DNA of 64,000 bases from Cricetomys ansorgei (GCA_026225945.1 JAMJFZ010000239.1:27615501-27679500); one strand, 5' to 3'; counted from the stretch's first letter, positions 1 through 12,429 are shown. Numbers and translations are program-made. Notes: generated by a model not told the origin, from the letters alone.

Positions 1-685
1 ATATGTGAGTCTTGCATCAAACTCTCCATCTGTCACTAGTTCTCCCACAAATTTTAAGCTTTCCAAGTTTGTGGCAGTGAAAATGTTTAGGCCAAGCGCT
101 TACCTGTTTACGTTTGTTGGATGCCATGACCCCAAATACTTCCTTATGAAAATCCAAGTGGAGTTCATGAGTATAACAGATAAATTCAACAACAACAACA
201 ACAACAAAGTCTGACGACCTTGGAGGTGACAGACAGTTTTATTCTTCTGGGGTTGTCACTGGGTCGAAGTATGCACTGCAGAATGTTATTTGATGAGGAA
301 AAGTTGTTGCATGTTAAAGCCAGGAGGTGTTGGTAATCAGAGGAGTCCTATGAGTTCTAAAGCCAAGGTCAATATTAGAAAAATATAAAATGAAAGTTAT
401 CAATTAAGAAGACAAAGGTGGAACGTAATGATAGCATAGCCGCACAAGCTTAGAGCAAAGCATGAAGAGTCAGTTCATTTCTCAAATATCAAATACATAG
501 CAATTGGTAACACTCCTTTACACTATGGCTTACATATTCAATGTCTTATTATGAATGTATTAAAGATTCTAGTAAACTGAGATGGCAAAGAATTCCATCA
601 CCATAAGTGTTGTTTTACATCAAGTTGCAAATAGTAGCCAGTAAAATAGAGACTCAAGAGCAGATACAGACAGCATTTTCTTATA
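1..685. other. Intergenic sequence 3' of Pkia, no gene seen
   Basis: AT-rich unique-looking sequence with a short CAA run at 188-207. Open frames are short and have no family features. Confidence 0.6.
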
Positions 686-687
686 GA

Positions 688-905
688 TTATACTTTTTTC
701 CCCTGTATGTGTATGAGTGTTTTGCTTGCATGTATGCATGTACATCGTGTCTGTTCCTGGTGTTAATGGAGCCCAGAGAGGGCATCAGGTCTTCTAGAAC
801 TGGAATTATGGTTGATTATGAGTCACCATGCAGGTTCTGGGAACTGAACCTGGGTCCTGTGCAAGATCTGCACACACTTTTACTTGCTGAGCCATCTATT
901 AAGTC
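688..905 (-). repeat. B3/B2-type SINE, minus strand
   Basis: The plus strand shows the reverse of a tRNA-derived rodent SINE: TTTGCTTGCATGTATG, then a GAGGGCATCAG segment, TGGTTGATTATGAGTCACCATG, and a terminal GCTGAGCCATCTATTAA that corresponds to the SINE's 5' tRNA-like A box. Substantial divergence suggests an old copy. It accounts for the 169-codon open frame across it. Confidence 0.85.
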
Positions 906-1875
906 CTCAGACAGAATTTTAAAATGTATTGATTCAAATAGTACAAGTAAAATGAATCTATCTACAATCAGTAAGATAATATTGTTCTTCAACACTAACC
1001 GTCAGTACACACATCAGTCTGCCCTCAGCAGCTTCTACTTACTGTATACAGTAGATGTTATAGCATACATGTGTCTGCTATCAGTAGCTTTCAGGAATTT
1101 AAACAAAACAAGTTAGAAAGTTTAGTGGAAGAAAATAGTCTATTTACTGAGGCAAAACAAAAACCATTCAAACAATGATAGATGAATAAACCTCAAATAT
1201 GATATAAATGTAAAAGAAATGCCTTAAATATATTGAACCGATAATATAAACTACTTATGTAGTTTGACATTTCAATACATACAGTATTGTACTCATCAAG
1301 AATTCTTCTATAATTGTTGTGTAGAAGAACAAATAAACAAATATTCATCAAAACCACTGAGAAAGGATTGCAGTGGTGCAGAGGGTCAGCTGCTGGCCTT
1401 AGTAAATGCTAAAGCATTCTAGAAGAATTCTGTAATTGACAAGTATGCAGTCCTCACTTGACTAAACACACTGAATGTAGTACAGAAAACAATCTCCAGA
1501 AATAGGCCACTGCATATGGAGTTTGATAGATAACTGTATGTCAAATGCATGAAGTCAACACACATACTTAAATAAGTGGTATGGAGACACATTGAATCCA
1601 TGTGAGGACAAAATTTGATCCATTTCATTGTGATAAATTATAAATGTTTCAGAGATATAAATTTAAAGTATCAAAATGTCAAAAGATTCAGAGAATGAAT
1701 TTATGACTTCCTCTACAAATTGAGAATGAAGAAAAACTTAAAGTTAAGAGGAAGAAACAAATCTGAAAAGGCTGTACATACTATATGATCTCAGTTGTAT
1801 GTCATTCTGGAAAAGGCAAGCTAGGGAACAATAGAGAACATCAGTGGCTGGCTGGGATTATTTGATAATGAGAAT
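906..1875. other. Intergenic sequence, nothing recognised
   Basis: AT-rich, no exon-like ORF, no repeat family identified by eye. Confidence 0.5.
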
Positions 1876-1961
1876 ATGTGTGTGTGTGTGTGCGTGTGTG
1901 TGTGTACACATACTGGAAAATATATATGTGTACACACATACACACACACACACACACACAT
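1876..1961. repeat. TG and CA microsatellite pair
   Basis: A TG run (1876-1905, one CG interruption) is followed about 25 nt later by a CA run (1931-1960). The two runs are complementary and could form a hairpin. Confidence 0.9.
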
Positions 1962-1974
1962 ATTCCTGTACTAC

Positions 1975-2450
1975 TGAGACCACAGGGGATCACTGCACAC
2001 CTTTACTCCCAGCACTTGGGAGACAGGAAGCAGAGCTAGGAAACAGAGCTCAGAAGGAGCCAGTGTCAGACAGGAAGTGCCATCTGAGATGAATCAGAAT
2101 CAAGGCAGGCAAAGTGACAAATCAGAGGAAGAGTTAGCAGAGTGAGTCAGAGTGAGGACATGTCCAACTCTCATGGTAGAAAAGCATGCCCTCATCTCAG
2201 AGGAGAGATGATTAAACACAGAGGCAGAGACACCGGAGGAGCCTGAGGAATCTGAGGCAGAGACAAGGGGAAGTTAAGCAGAGGATGTCAGTATCAAATG
2301 GGAAGAATGAGTCAGTTTCAAGCCCAGTAGAACAGTTTAGTCAGAGAAGAGAGACTCAGCCAGACCAAAGTCAGAAGAGTTTAGTCAGATTCAGTCAGCT
2401 GGCTCAGAAGGCCAGGCTTTACAGAAGTTTTTCTCTTCAGGTACACTAGA
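1975..2450 (+). repeat. SINE-headed CAGA-rich repeat, copy 1
   Basis: Begins with a B1-like head (CACACCTTTACTCCCAGCAC) and continues into several hundred bases dominated by degenerate CAGA, GTCAG and GAGAC words. The same arrangement occurs near 62.2 kb and, inverted, near 47 kb. I do not assign a family name with confidence; it resembles medium-reiteration rodent repeats. This copy appears truncated at its 3' end compared with the other two. Confidence 0.65.
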
Positions 2451-4330
2451 ACACAATGGAATTTTCTCTAAATTAAAATGCCTGGGTATTTTCCAAAGTG
2501 TGAAGATAAAGACAAAGCCCAGACAAGTCACAAAGATCTGAGTAAATTATTAAAGAAACGATCTGAGATGGATGTTACCATGTGAGATAGCTAAAAACTT
2601 GGCTGGCAACTATTTCATAGCCAGAAACTACTCTGTTTCTTTAGCTGTGACACAGCTATTATTGCTAATAAAACAGTTCGTGTATTTTAGAGATTCCAAA
2701 TAATGTCAGAGGTAGACAATCGGTATGTGGAAGTTCATTTTGCCTTTTACTTGGGAAATGTTTAGTTTTTCTAATGACATTTTAAGTTTTAAATTTATAT
2801 TAGATCACCACCATAAATAAATGAACATTTGGCCTTTGTAGTCAAGCACATTCATATTCGAGTGAATTGAATTTTCAATAGCTAAGACAAGCACTCTTCT
2901 ACAAAAACACACTGTGGGCCCTTCTCAAATCAATAGTAAAATAGGAAAGAAAACATTTCTAATAGTGTCTATAGAAACAGTGTACAATACTGATGTGTTC
3001 GATGATTTGAATTCAGTTAAGTTGTTTGTTGCTTATCACTTAAATCAAGCACATCCAGTCAATTCTCTTCCATCAATAAACAAAAATTTATGAAAGCCCT
3101 GTCAGATGTGCAAATACAATAAAAGCATTGCCCGTGTCTTCCAATGAAAATCTCATATTCTAGTAAAATTTATTTAAGAGCTTAAACCTTAATCTTGAGT
3201 TGATTAATCTGAAAGTTGAAAGCTTGCAAACTAATTTTAGCATCTTGTGTATTGAAATGCATTTTTACGATACCATATGTTAAGACATAGCTAAACTAAA
3301 TTTTCATTAGTTCTCTACAGTGAAAGGGTATTTTACTACGTTTCCTATAGAGTGACACTTAAAAATTGCATCAACTCAGAGTTTCAAATAATCACCATAG
3401 CAAATTATTATTTTGGCAAAGCCTTCAGAATTTGTAATTTGTAGTTTTTGTGAAAGCATATGGGGTACTTGTCACCAAGTTCATTCTGTTGAAGAGTAGA
3501 CATTAAGCCAAACAAGCCTGCATTTGTTTGATCAGGTCTGATTGACAAAAGCAACTTTATATGAGGAGAAAGTTAAAAAATCATGGCCTACTTAGCTAAA
3601 AGAAATCAAGGCAAGCTGTACCCTCCGCTTACAACTGAGAGTTTGAAGGGGGGATATTTATAATAAAAACAAAACTTCAGTTCATCCCTGATTTCCTTTG
3701 GATGAATTCCAAATTCCCGAAGGATTCCTGAGAACCCTTTGCCATGTATGGTGTATTTACAGCTTACACATCTATATTGAATAAACCAAAAGGGATTTGC
3801 TATGATCCATATTGTCCCTCAAGCACAACCTTATTGGCTGACTCTATTGATGTTTTCCTTTATTGGCACAAAGCCAACTTTGCACTACCCTTCAAAGTGA
3901 GTTGTTTTCTAAGATAAAATCCCTTCACTTTGTTTTGAGAGATAAATGTATTAGTTTTTCTATTAAAAAATGGCATATGGCCACCAGGAGGCAGATATCC
4001 ATTACTTATCATCTCTCAATGTTTATACAGATAGATATTTGAAAAGAGAAATTAGAAATGTGGAAAATAGGAAACTTAAAATATGGGTATAGTACTTATC
4101 TTTACTTGTAAAAATGCTGGCCTAATCATTGCTCTGCAACTTGCTGTTCTTATTTGACCACATCAGTTTTTACTCCAGAACAATTATAACTAACGTTTGC
4201 TGGACCAGAATGTCTGTTTTATGAAATTTGTTTACAGCTAAAGGAAAGATGATTTTTTATTTTACTGTTGCTATATATAAATGCAGAAAGTTAGATTTTC
4301 TACTTGAGTTAACAGTAGTTAAGCATCATG
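2451..4330. other. Intergenic sequence, nothing recognised
   Basis: About 1.9 kb of AT-rich sequence without an identifiable repeat or coding signal. Confidence 0.5.
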
Positions 4331-4331
4331 T

Positions 4332-4775
4332 CTTAATTTTCTATTACTATGAAGAAACATCATGACCAAAGCAGCTCAGGGAGGAAAGAGTTTATTCTCT
4401 TACATATCACCATCTATTGATGGAAGCCAAGTCAGGGACTCAAACAGGGCAGGGACTTGGAGGCAGGAGCTGATGCAAAGGCCATGGGGATGTGCAGCTT
4501 ACTGGCTTGCTCCACATGGCTTGCTCAGCCTGTTGGTTTTTTGTTTGTTTGCTTGCTTGCTTGCTTGTTTCTTATAACAGAATACAGGATGACCAGCCCA
4601 GAAATGGCACCACCCACAATGGGATGGGCTCTTCCCCATGAATCACTAATTAAGAAAATATCCCACAGGCTTGCCTAAAGTCTAATCTTATGGAGGCATT
4701 TTCTCAATTAAGGATCCCTCCTTTCTGATAACTCTACCTTGTATCAAGTTGAATAACACTAGCCAGCACACATCA
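4332..4775 (+). repeat. Common rodent interspersed element, 'long-box' type, copy 1
   Basis: Starts TTCTATTACTATGAAGAAAC ATCATGACC, then carries GGAGGAAAGAGTTTAT, GGAGCTGATGCAAAGGCCATG and CCACCCACAATGGG boxes, and ends at CAAGTTGAATAACACTAGCC. The same boxes in the same order occur at 28.9 kb, and related ends at 18.1 and 50.1 kb. These are very abundant in rodent genomes; I leave the family name open. Confidence 0.75.
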
Positions 4776-4823
4776 CAATTCCTATATATGCTGGGTGAGA
4801 ACTAGACTTTAGGAATATCTTTT

Positions 4824-4859
4824 TTTAATTACAAGAGAACACTTTCTCTTGTAATTAAA
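4824..4859. repeat. Perfect inverted repeat, 16-bp arms, 4-nt loop
   Basis: TTTAATTACAAGAGAA at 4824-4839 is matched exactly by its reverse complement at 4844-4859, with CACT between. It lies some 50 bp beyond the repeat that ends near 4775. Confidence 0.95.
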
Positions 4860-7798
4860 TGTACATAATGTGTGCTATGTTAGTTATATATATAATGCTA
4901 TGTTTTAAGGCAGATATGAGTTTAAAGATAGATTTTATGATATGTCTAATTTGGTGAAGAAAAGTTCCAATCTAGAATTGGAGGGGAGCCCACAGAAAAC
5001 AAAGGAAAAGTATCTGAGATCTGGGCTGAAGTGAACAAGAACAAAAGAGAAAATTTCACTAGTTGGAAACTAACTTATACTGTCCATTTTTGTCCCAATT
5101 CTTAGAATACTGGGCCCGGGTTGGGTTTCAGTTTTATTAAGGGGACCAGGAGTATGGGTGTCTATCTGCAACTGAATCAGAAGACTAAGAAAGTGTTTCA
5201 GGTTCAAAAGGAAAAGAAATATTTTAAATGACGAGCTTGTTCATTGATTTTCATTTTCCTTCCAATGCCAGTGTTGATAACCTTCTACTTCATAGTATTA
5301 GGAGAGTATAGGTAAGCTTGACTAACTACTGACAGTATAGAAGTGGAAAGATAACAGTTGTTCAGAAAAGATCATAACTTACATTGGGTTTTAGATAGTC
5401 CTGAAGCGTTAGGCACCCCTCCCCTCTCCTAATTAAAGCAGATAAGTGTAGAGGAACACATGGAATTTTTATGTTAAGAAAAGCTTTTAATTTAACTGAC
5501 TAGTCACTAGAGGTTCGTGTTCCCACCCCAGCTGTGGTATAGTTGTTTACGAGTTGGAATTGGAATGCTTGATGGAGGTGGCTATAATTTGGATGGGTGC
5601 AGTTGTTCTGGCACCTGTAGCTTGTCTTTGAGATTGCGTGCTGCATGGGTTTACGGGAACTTTTGACTTAGGGCATAAAAGGTCTAAAGCCCCGAGAGTC
5701 TTTGGGCATTGGTTGGTGGTTCTTTGGTTGAATTGCTGTCATTCATTAGTATGAGAACAAAGGTTGGAGAGATTCAAGCTTAGGACAGCCTAAAAAGAGG
5801 CTGTGAAGATTTCTACCTTTCTTTCTGTATTAAGGCTGCTTGAAAAAGAAGATTTCTCTTTCCTTTCTCCTTCCCTAAATTGAGGGTACAAGATTGTGAG
5901 TGGTAGTTGGGAAGAAAGTCTGTGCAGTGTGCTGCCTGATATGCTAAAAGACAGGAAGGAAACTGGGCTTGGAGGATGGAGTCGAGAAAGCAACTGTGTA
6001 CTCCTGACTGTAAGAACAGTGAAGAGATCAAATGAGGGAAAGCAGTGATATGTGAGTAGGAGGAGAGGAATGTGGACACACAGTGCAAGTGAGGAGGCCT
6101 GAGGGAGACACTGGGGGAAAGAGGCAGGTGGGCCGGGTGGGAGGAAGGCAAATCAAGAAGGGAGACAGCTGCCACAGGGCCGTGTCAGATTGAACCAAGT
6201 AGGGTGGGAACAGATGGTCATGTTTTCCCCTTCTCAACTGTAAGTGCTGCCTTTGCAAAGTCAGACTCATTCAAAATATTCTTTTATGGGCTGGAAGCAC
6301 AACAAAACACTGTTCTGAGAGCAGAGAAATGAAACTCCACTGTAAAGTGAGTCCAACAAGCCACAGTCCAAACTTCGCAGTATATTCAGTATGTCTAGAA
6401 TTTGTTTGCTCAGGATTTACTATAGCAAGGGGCTCATGAATTAAAACCATTTAAGTCTGAATTTGCTTGGTGAATGTTTTTCAATCCTTGAATGTCAGAA
6501 GGAAGATAGCCAACAAGATAAGCAAATGCTATTTCTACAGAACACAGATAGTTGACGGGACCTGTAAATTATATGCTAATCAGATGGAGTGAAAGTTGAG
6601 GAATTATAACACAGAAAAGCAATTAGAGTGAGAATTCTGTTTAAGCTTGAAGAGCAAAAGTTTGTACTCTACTACTGGTCCCACAGATCTCTCACCTTTG
6701 TGATCTATGTATAACTAAATGGGAAATGTGGGGTGCAGATCTAGGGATCACCAAGATTGGAAAGGAAGAGCCACATTATTGTCTGAGATAGAATGAAAAT
6801 TAAATCTGGATGGGCCTGGAGATGAAATACTTCAAAGAGCCTATGCTCTCTGGGCATATGCATATACCCGTCATATATCGGGGCAGTGCTTCATGTTGAT
6901 CTGAAATAGTATTAGTAGGACTCTACAGAGGACCATCTTAAATGAACACTGACATATTAGTTAATAGGATACACTAATTTAGCTTTAGAAGGACAAATAG
7001 GTATGGATCATTTTATCAGACACAGGGGATATAGCTTTTTCCAGAATTGGTGAGTATAGATAGATATGATGAGGATTCTAGGTGTTGGTATATTTGGATC
7101 CTTGATCTGGATGATGTTTACCTGACTGTGTTTGTTCTAGAAAAATCCATAGGATTACAAACATGTGTTCAGTTTAAAATTTTCATTATGCTTTAACATA
7201 AAGTTTAAAAATACTGATACCTGGGATCTACACTGCAATTAAGTTAAAATTTGCACAGACTGAATTCAGTTCCTCACATGTTTAAAAGCTTTCCAGATTA
7301 CTGTGACCTAAAGTCAGACTCTAGAACCACCAAGAACTATATGAACAAGCACACTGCATAGCTCCTTTCCCTGAAAGGTAACACTTTACATCATGTATCC
7401 ACACAAAGCAGACTATAACCTATGGTCATATACTGTAAACTGTGGCACCCAGATTATATTTGGATGGTCTGGCTTAAGATATATTGTCTGCAAAATACAT
7501 ACGGGAGTTTGGAGAATCAGTATTGAGAAACGTATTTTGATAAGTGAGAATATAAAATATATTGGGTTACTTTAATGTTTTCTTTATATTTTTGATTTAA
7601 ACTCTAGAGAACACAAGCTTATATGTTTGGCTCATATTATTGCTCAGTTGGAAAATTCTTGTCAACCGAGAATATCAACTTCAATTTTAGTCATTTTTGA
7701 TCTTCAAATGACATGTCTTTGGGACATTCTGTGACTCGTATGAGTCCCATATTGTTTATTTGTAATGAAATAAGTATGTTTCTTAAGTTTGTTTAATT
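4860..7798. other. Intergenic sequence, no gene seen
   Basis: Mostly unassigned. 5400-6270 is somewhat less AT-rich and purine-rich on the plus strand near 6000-6150, which gives long minus-strand frames of low complexity, but no domain, splice pattern or codon signature supports a gene. Confidence 0.5.
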
Positions 7799-7884
7799 TC
7801 TGGGGGGTGCCATGCTGTGCATCTGGTGGTCAGAAGGCAACTTCTTGGCACCAAATATCCTTACCTGCTGAGCCACCTTGCTGG

Positions 7885-7886
<2 letters not shown>
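7799..7886 (-). repeat. B3-like SINE fragment, minus strand
   Basis: GGTGGTCAGAAGGCAACTTC and TACCTGCTGAGCCACCTTGC match the reversed 5' part of a tRNA-derived SINE. It abuts a CA run. Confidence 0.7.
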
Positions 7887-7927
<41 letters not shown>

Positions 7928-7995
7928 TATATGTACGTATGTGTGTGTATATACATATATATACACACACACATATGTATATATATACACACATA

Positions 7996-8035
<40 letters not shown>
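7886..8035. repeat. CA / TG-TA / TA compound microsatellite
   Basis: A CA run at 7886-7924, mixed TG and TA words to 7997, then 38 nt of pure alternating AT at 7998-8035. Several overlapping low-complexity ORFs across it are artefacts. Confidence 0.95.
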
Positions 8036-8040
<5 letters not shown>

Positions 8041-10020
8041 TTCTCTTATTTTAGAGTATTTTAGACAAATAAAGGTAACATATTTGAGGCTCTGATCCAG
8101 GATCAGAATATACTACTATTACCAGAAGGAAAAGGAAAAGACTTCCAGTTCATTCCTATGGTGAAAGTAATTCTTGTGAAATGCATGTTGTCAGCAGAGG
8201 AACGTGGTCTCTTTAAATATGGAAATGTGGACCAGATCATGAATAGAAAGTAAAGGAGCTCAGCTGCTGCTCATTTTCCTCCTGAGGTTTCTTTGGGATT
8301 TCCAGCTGCCACATTCTTAACATGTGTTAGGTCCCATGACAACTTATATCTCCAGCACTTAGCATACCTTCAAAAACTGAACACCCACACCCAGAATTCT
8401 TTCCTGGTGTTGCAGGCTTGGCATGGGCTCCTCTGTGGTCCAGGGCTGCTGTGCTTCCTGGTGCTCTGATTTCTGTGCTCTTTACTCTGACTCATCTCTT
8501 GGAGCTGAACTGGCAGCCAGCACAGGACCACTCTAGACACATTCTCAAAGTCTGCCATGTTCAACTACTTTTGGGTCTTCTAGGCTTTCCTATAAGGCTC
8601 TTGGGTTCTTACTCCTCTTCTTGGTCCAGTTACTGCCCCCATACTTAACAATTCTATACTTTGCTCTACTTAACTCCATTGATTTAAGAACTGTAGGACT
8701 CCTGCTTTCCTACCTGTGAACACTAGTATAGTTTTTTTTTGTCAACTTGGAATAGAAATAAATAGTTCTTTTTCAATTAAATTGATGTCTTAAGAAATAA
8801 TCCTAGCACATGAACCTTGTTTTGATTTCTTTTGAGTGATATTTTTCCTTTGGGAATCTACTTGGGATGTTCCATACTCTTCTATTATTGCTTACCATAG
8901 TTGGACATTTATAAATTAATGTCATGCACTTTTGTTCTCATTTGTTATAACTGAATTCATTTTCATAAACCTTAGTTTTCCATGGTGCATCAACTGTATA
9001 TATACCATTAAAGAACGCCATCTACAATCCAGAGATCACTGAAAATTATTGCTGATATTTACTTATGTTCATTTAGTAATATTAAAAAATGTTTAGCTCA
9101 GAACATATAAAAGAAATCTTTTTCTCCTTTTCTAATCTTTAAAAAAGTCTACTTACTAAAGCCTTTTTGTGAACCTCATTTAGAAACCCATTCAGTGCTT
9201 GTGTAATCCCCTTCATGTTATTAGCTCTCAGTTATGCCTGTTGACTTAAATACTTTCGTAAAGACATACTATTGTCATTTTCAAGAACTATCAAGTTTGG
9301 ACCCAATGGAGAACAAATCTGGCATTGATACCTCAAACACAAGGCCTGCTTTTCCTCCTTTTATTCTGATCTACATATTAATTCTCTCAAGTTATGTATA
9401 TAAAATGGGAGTAATATGCACACAGAAGTAAATTCCAAAAAGAAAAAAGGCAGGACTAGAGAAAAAAACTTTCTAAATAGGGATAGAGAAGTGTTATAGA
9501 AGTTTATTTTTAGTTGTGTTTAAAATATTATTTTGTACACTGTTGGGTGAGGGGCTGCTTAGGTATTGGCATTTTGTGTTGTCTTCAGGTGCTAGATTTA
9601 TGTGGGGGTGTTTGATTGCTCAGGGTCTGCATGTGCTATCAGAAGAACACCTGAGGAGTACTATATCAGTAAAAACACCTATACTCAGATGCTTGGGGTT
9701 CCATTGTCCAGTATGGCACTGGTCAGGATAGAGGTCCCCTCTGGTGAGGTATGGCAGGCTTGCAACTATGATTGAAGTTACACTAGATTTTATTTAGGAT
9801 TTTCTGAGAATGCAGGTTTTGTTGCCTTCTCACCTCTTACTTATGGTTATTATTACACAGTATTTTGCTCTTAGAACTCTGCAGAGTGTGTGGAATAGGA
9901 GAAAAGAAATGAAAGTAGAGTCGCAGTAGTGATCTGCCCTAGGTGCTATCAAAGCAGCCAAAGCAGCACACATTCAGTCACTGCAAGGCAGAATTCCCAC
10001 CCTCTTCTCAATAAAAAGGA
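8036..10020. other. Intergenic sequence, nothing recognised
   Basis: Two kilobases without an identifiable gene or clear repeat; short frames near 8.4-8.65 kb have no family features. Confidence 0.5.
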
Positions 10021-10021
10021 A

Positions 10022-10212
10022 CACAGTACTTTTTCCTTTATTTTTCTCTCTTTCTTTTCCATTCATTCCTTCCTTCCTTCCTCCCTCTCTTTCTCCCTTC
10101 TTCCTTCTTTCCTTCTCTCCTCTCTTTCTCTCCCTCTCTTTCTTTCTTTCTCTCTTTCTTCTTTTTATTTCTCTTTCCTTTTCTTCACTCTCTCTCTGTC
10201 TCTCTCTCTCAA
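10022..10212. repeat. Polypyrimidine (CT/TTCC) tract
   Basis: About 190 nt that is almost wholly C and T on the plus strand, with TTCC, CTTT and CTCT units, ending in a (CT)n run. It creates a Ser/Phe/Leu-rich frame one way and an Arg/Lys/Glu-rich frame the other way, neither of which is likely to be real. Confidence 0.92.
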
Positions 10213-10750
10213 GTTCTCTTGTTTGTGTCATAGCTCTGCACAGCCTAGAATTCAATATGCTGTAGCTCAAGCCAACCCCAAATGTGAGAACCTCATGTAC
10301 AAAACACTTCTTTTGTCCTATTAGACTTCAAACACTAATTGACTTACTAGTATTTTATGAAATATCCAATATTTAGGAAAAAAGATTTAAATATATAATA
10401 TGCATTTTAATATATATCATTTTGTTTCTTGAGTATCTAAATATATACCCCTTAATTCTTTTCTTTATTCTACCATAAAAGTTTATTCTCATCATAAATC
10501 CTAATTCTTTAGCCTATCAGGGAAATTTTTAGTAAATTATATTCCTAGTAAGTCCAGAAAATTCTTGTTTAAGGTTTTCAACAGCCTTTCTGATTGAAGT
10601 AGTGTTTAGGCCAAAGACGTAAGATACATTTAGAAGCATGGGAGAGTACAAGCTACAGGACTCTCACAAGGAGCTTTAGTGGGGTCATTACATATCAAGG
10701 CAGCATTATTATAACTTTTTCAGACTATTCTTTGACATATCATCTCTGTA
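10213..10750. other. Intergenic sequence, nothing recognised
   Basis: AT-rich, no feature identified. Confidence 0.5.
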
Positions 10751-10752
10751 AA

Positions 10753-10972
10753 ACAGTGGTTTTCAAGCATCCTAATGCTGCAACCCTTTAATACAGTTTC
10801 TCATGTTGTGGTGACCCCTCCCCCAACCATAACATTACTTTCATTGCTACTTCATAACTATACTTTTGCTACTGCTGTAAATTTTAATGTAAATATCTAA
10901 TATGCAGATGTTCTTAAGTGACCCCCCCGAAAGGGGTCATGACCCACAAATTAAGAATCACTGGCTTAGAAG
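10753..10972 (+). mobile_element. Short hAT-type non-autonomous element (URR1-like), copy 1
   Basis: The element starts CAGTGGTTTTCAAGC and ends AAGAATCACTGG, giving hAT-style terminal inverted repeats (CAGTGGTTCT/AGAACCACTG with mismatches). The inside has ACCCTTTAATACAGT, TGCTACTTCATAACT and GACCC boxes. I recall this as the ubiquitous rodent repeat URR1 of the hAT-Charlie group. No coding capacity. A clean 8-bp target duplication is not visible. Confidence 0.75.
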
Positions 10973-11410
10973 ATTATTTCAGGAATATTCTAATCATATT
11001 TTAATCATCCACTAGGAAGTTTATGTTATATAGTAAGCTATATCTAAGTGCAAAGTTTGTTATGTGACATTATTATAAAATTAATCTGAAATCAAGGTGA
11101 ACTGTCAACCATATCATTTATATCAGATTCAAGCCTTTATGTCATGCTAATTCTACAATAGGCCTTGACAAACATGGAGTCTTGGCTGTCTTAAAATTTG
11201 ATTCAGAATCATGAGGATTAATCCATTCACTCTACGAGTTTTACTGCTTGTATTTCATGTTTCAGCTATAGTGATGGGTCCTAAGACTGCAGAAGTCAAC
11301 ATATAATGCAACATTAGGGCAGACACCTTTCCTGCCTTTATTAACTTGTTTCATTCACTCATTAAGTCACCCATAACTCATCATGTGCCTTTGTTTGCAG
11401 TGCTGACTTT
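10753..11410 (+). repeat. Left copy of a 0.65-kb dispersed duplication
   Basis: The hAT-like element plus about 440 bp on its right recur at 43026-43650 in the same orientation. Shared stretches include TTAGAAGATTATTTCAGG, TTTATGTCATGCTAATTCTA and CACTCATTAAGTCACCCAT. The left flanks of the two copies do not match. Confidence 0.85.
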
Positions 11411-12429
11411 GTGGCTTGAGTAAGACATGTTTGAATATTTCTAATCCCTTTTAGACTTCAGATCCTGCCTGATGTATAGCTAATTTCACTTGAGTCCTAC
11501 TTTGGTTTCTTCTTGGTTTTTTTTTTTATCTGTATGTGATTAAAGTAGTACAAAAGAGAAAACCACAAAGATAAACGAAGGTCCATTCAAAAAGCTCCTA
11601 ACACCAAATGCCATCCATAACTCAATGAAAACAGTAGTGTCCATCACAATGCATGTCATGGCTGATTCTTTTGAAATCCTTGCAGTAGAGGGGGCAATGT
11701 GGATGCCTCTGGCCTCGAATTTCTAGCTGAGAAATTTTCACATAAGAGTGTGGGTAAGAGGGTAAAACATTACCAAAAATCATGTAAGATGTTAATTTAA
11801 GAGAAAAAGAGTGTGATGAATTATCTGTGTGCATGGGGAGGGGAGGTTACTGGACAATGTTTGAATGTTTTTTAAAAAACTTTCACCATATTTTAAAACA
11901 TCTCTATCAGATAACCAAGTAAGAAGCATAGGTATAATGTTGGGGTTTCAGATATGAAAGAAGGGGTGGTAATGGCAGAAGGCAAAATTGAGGGTGCTGA
12001 GCTACTATATAGTAGAATGGATCACAACTTCCTAGGGTAAAGGGAAGGGAAATGACACCAAGAGGCTAGGGACCTGCACCAAGGTACACCTACTTAAGGC
12101 TTCACATTTCTCGTTTACATCCTCTTTACAGCCCCTTCTCCAGGACAAAGTATAGAGTATACAGTAAATAAATTCTCTTGATAGACTACATTTCAGAAAA
12201 CAAGTGTTGCTTTTAATATCAATTATGTGAGCATGCAACATTGCTAAATACAAAAGTCATAGAAGCTCACAGATGACTTCCAAGGCTGCCACTCTTTGTT
12301 AAAGAACAATTCAGGGCTTCTAAGACATCATCAGTTATGGATCCTTTCTTGTTTTCATTTAACGACTATACATTCTCTCCTTCTACTGCAGGATTCACTC
12401 AGAAGCTTATCGACTAACAGGTGCATCTT
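11411..12429. other. Sequence between the repeat and the probable Pkia 3' end
   Basis: No interspersed repeat recognised. It could be intergenic or the most distal 3' UTR. A minus-strand ATTAAA-type signal occurs near 12.2 kb. Confidence 0.4.

Noticed and set aside
607..1116. A 169-codon open frame on the plus strand.
   Set aside because: Its centre is a reversed B3/B2-type SINE, there is no domain or splice support, and the low-GC flanks look non-coding.
5790..6270. Overlapping minus-strand open frames of 67-120 codons.
   Set aside because: They come from a purine-rich plus strand with biased composition (Ser, Pro, Leu); three overlapping frames are open at once, which indicates composition rather than coding.
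7789..8095. Three open frames rich in His/Thr or Tyr/Ile.
   Set aside because: They translate CA and TA microsatellites.
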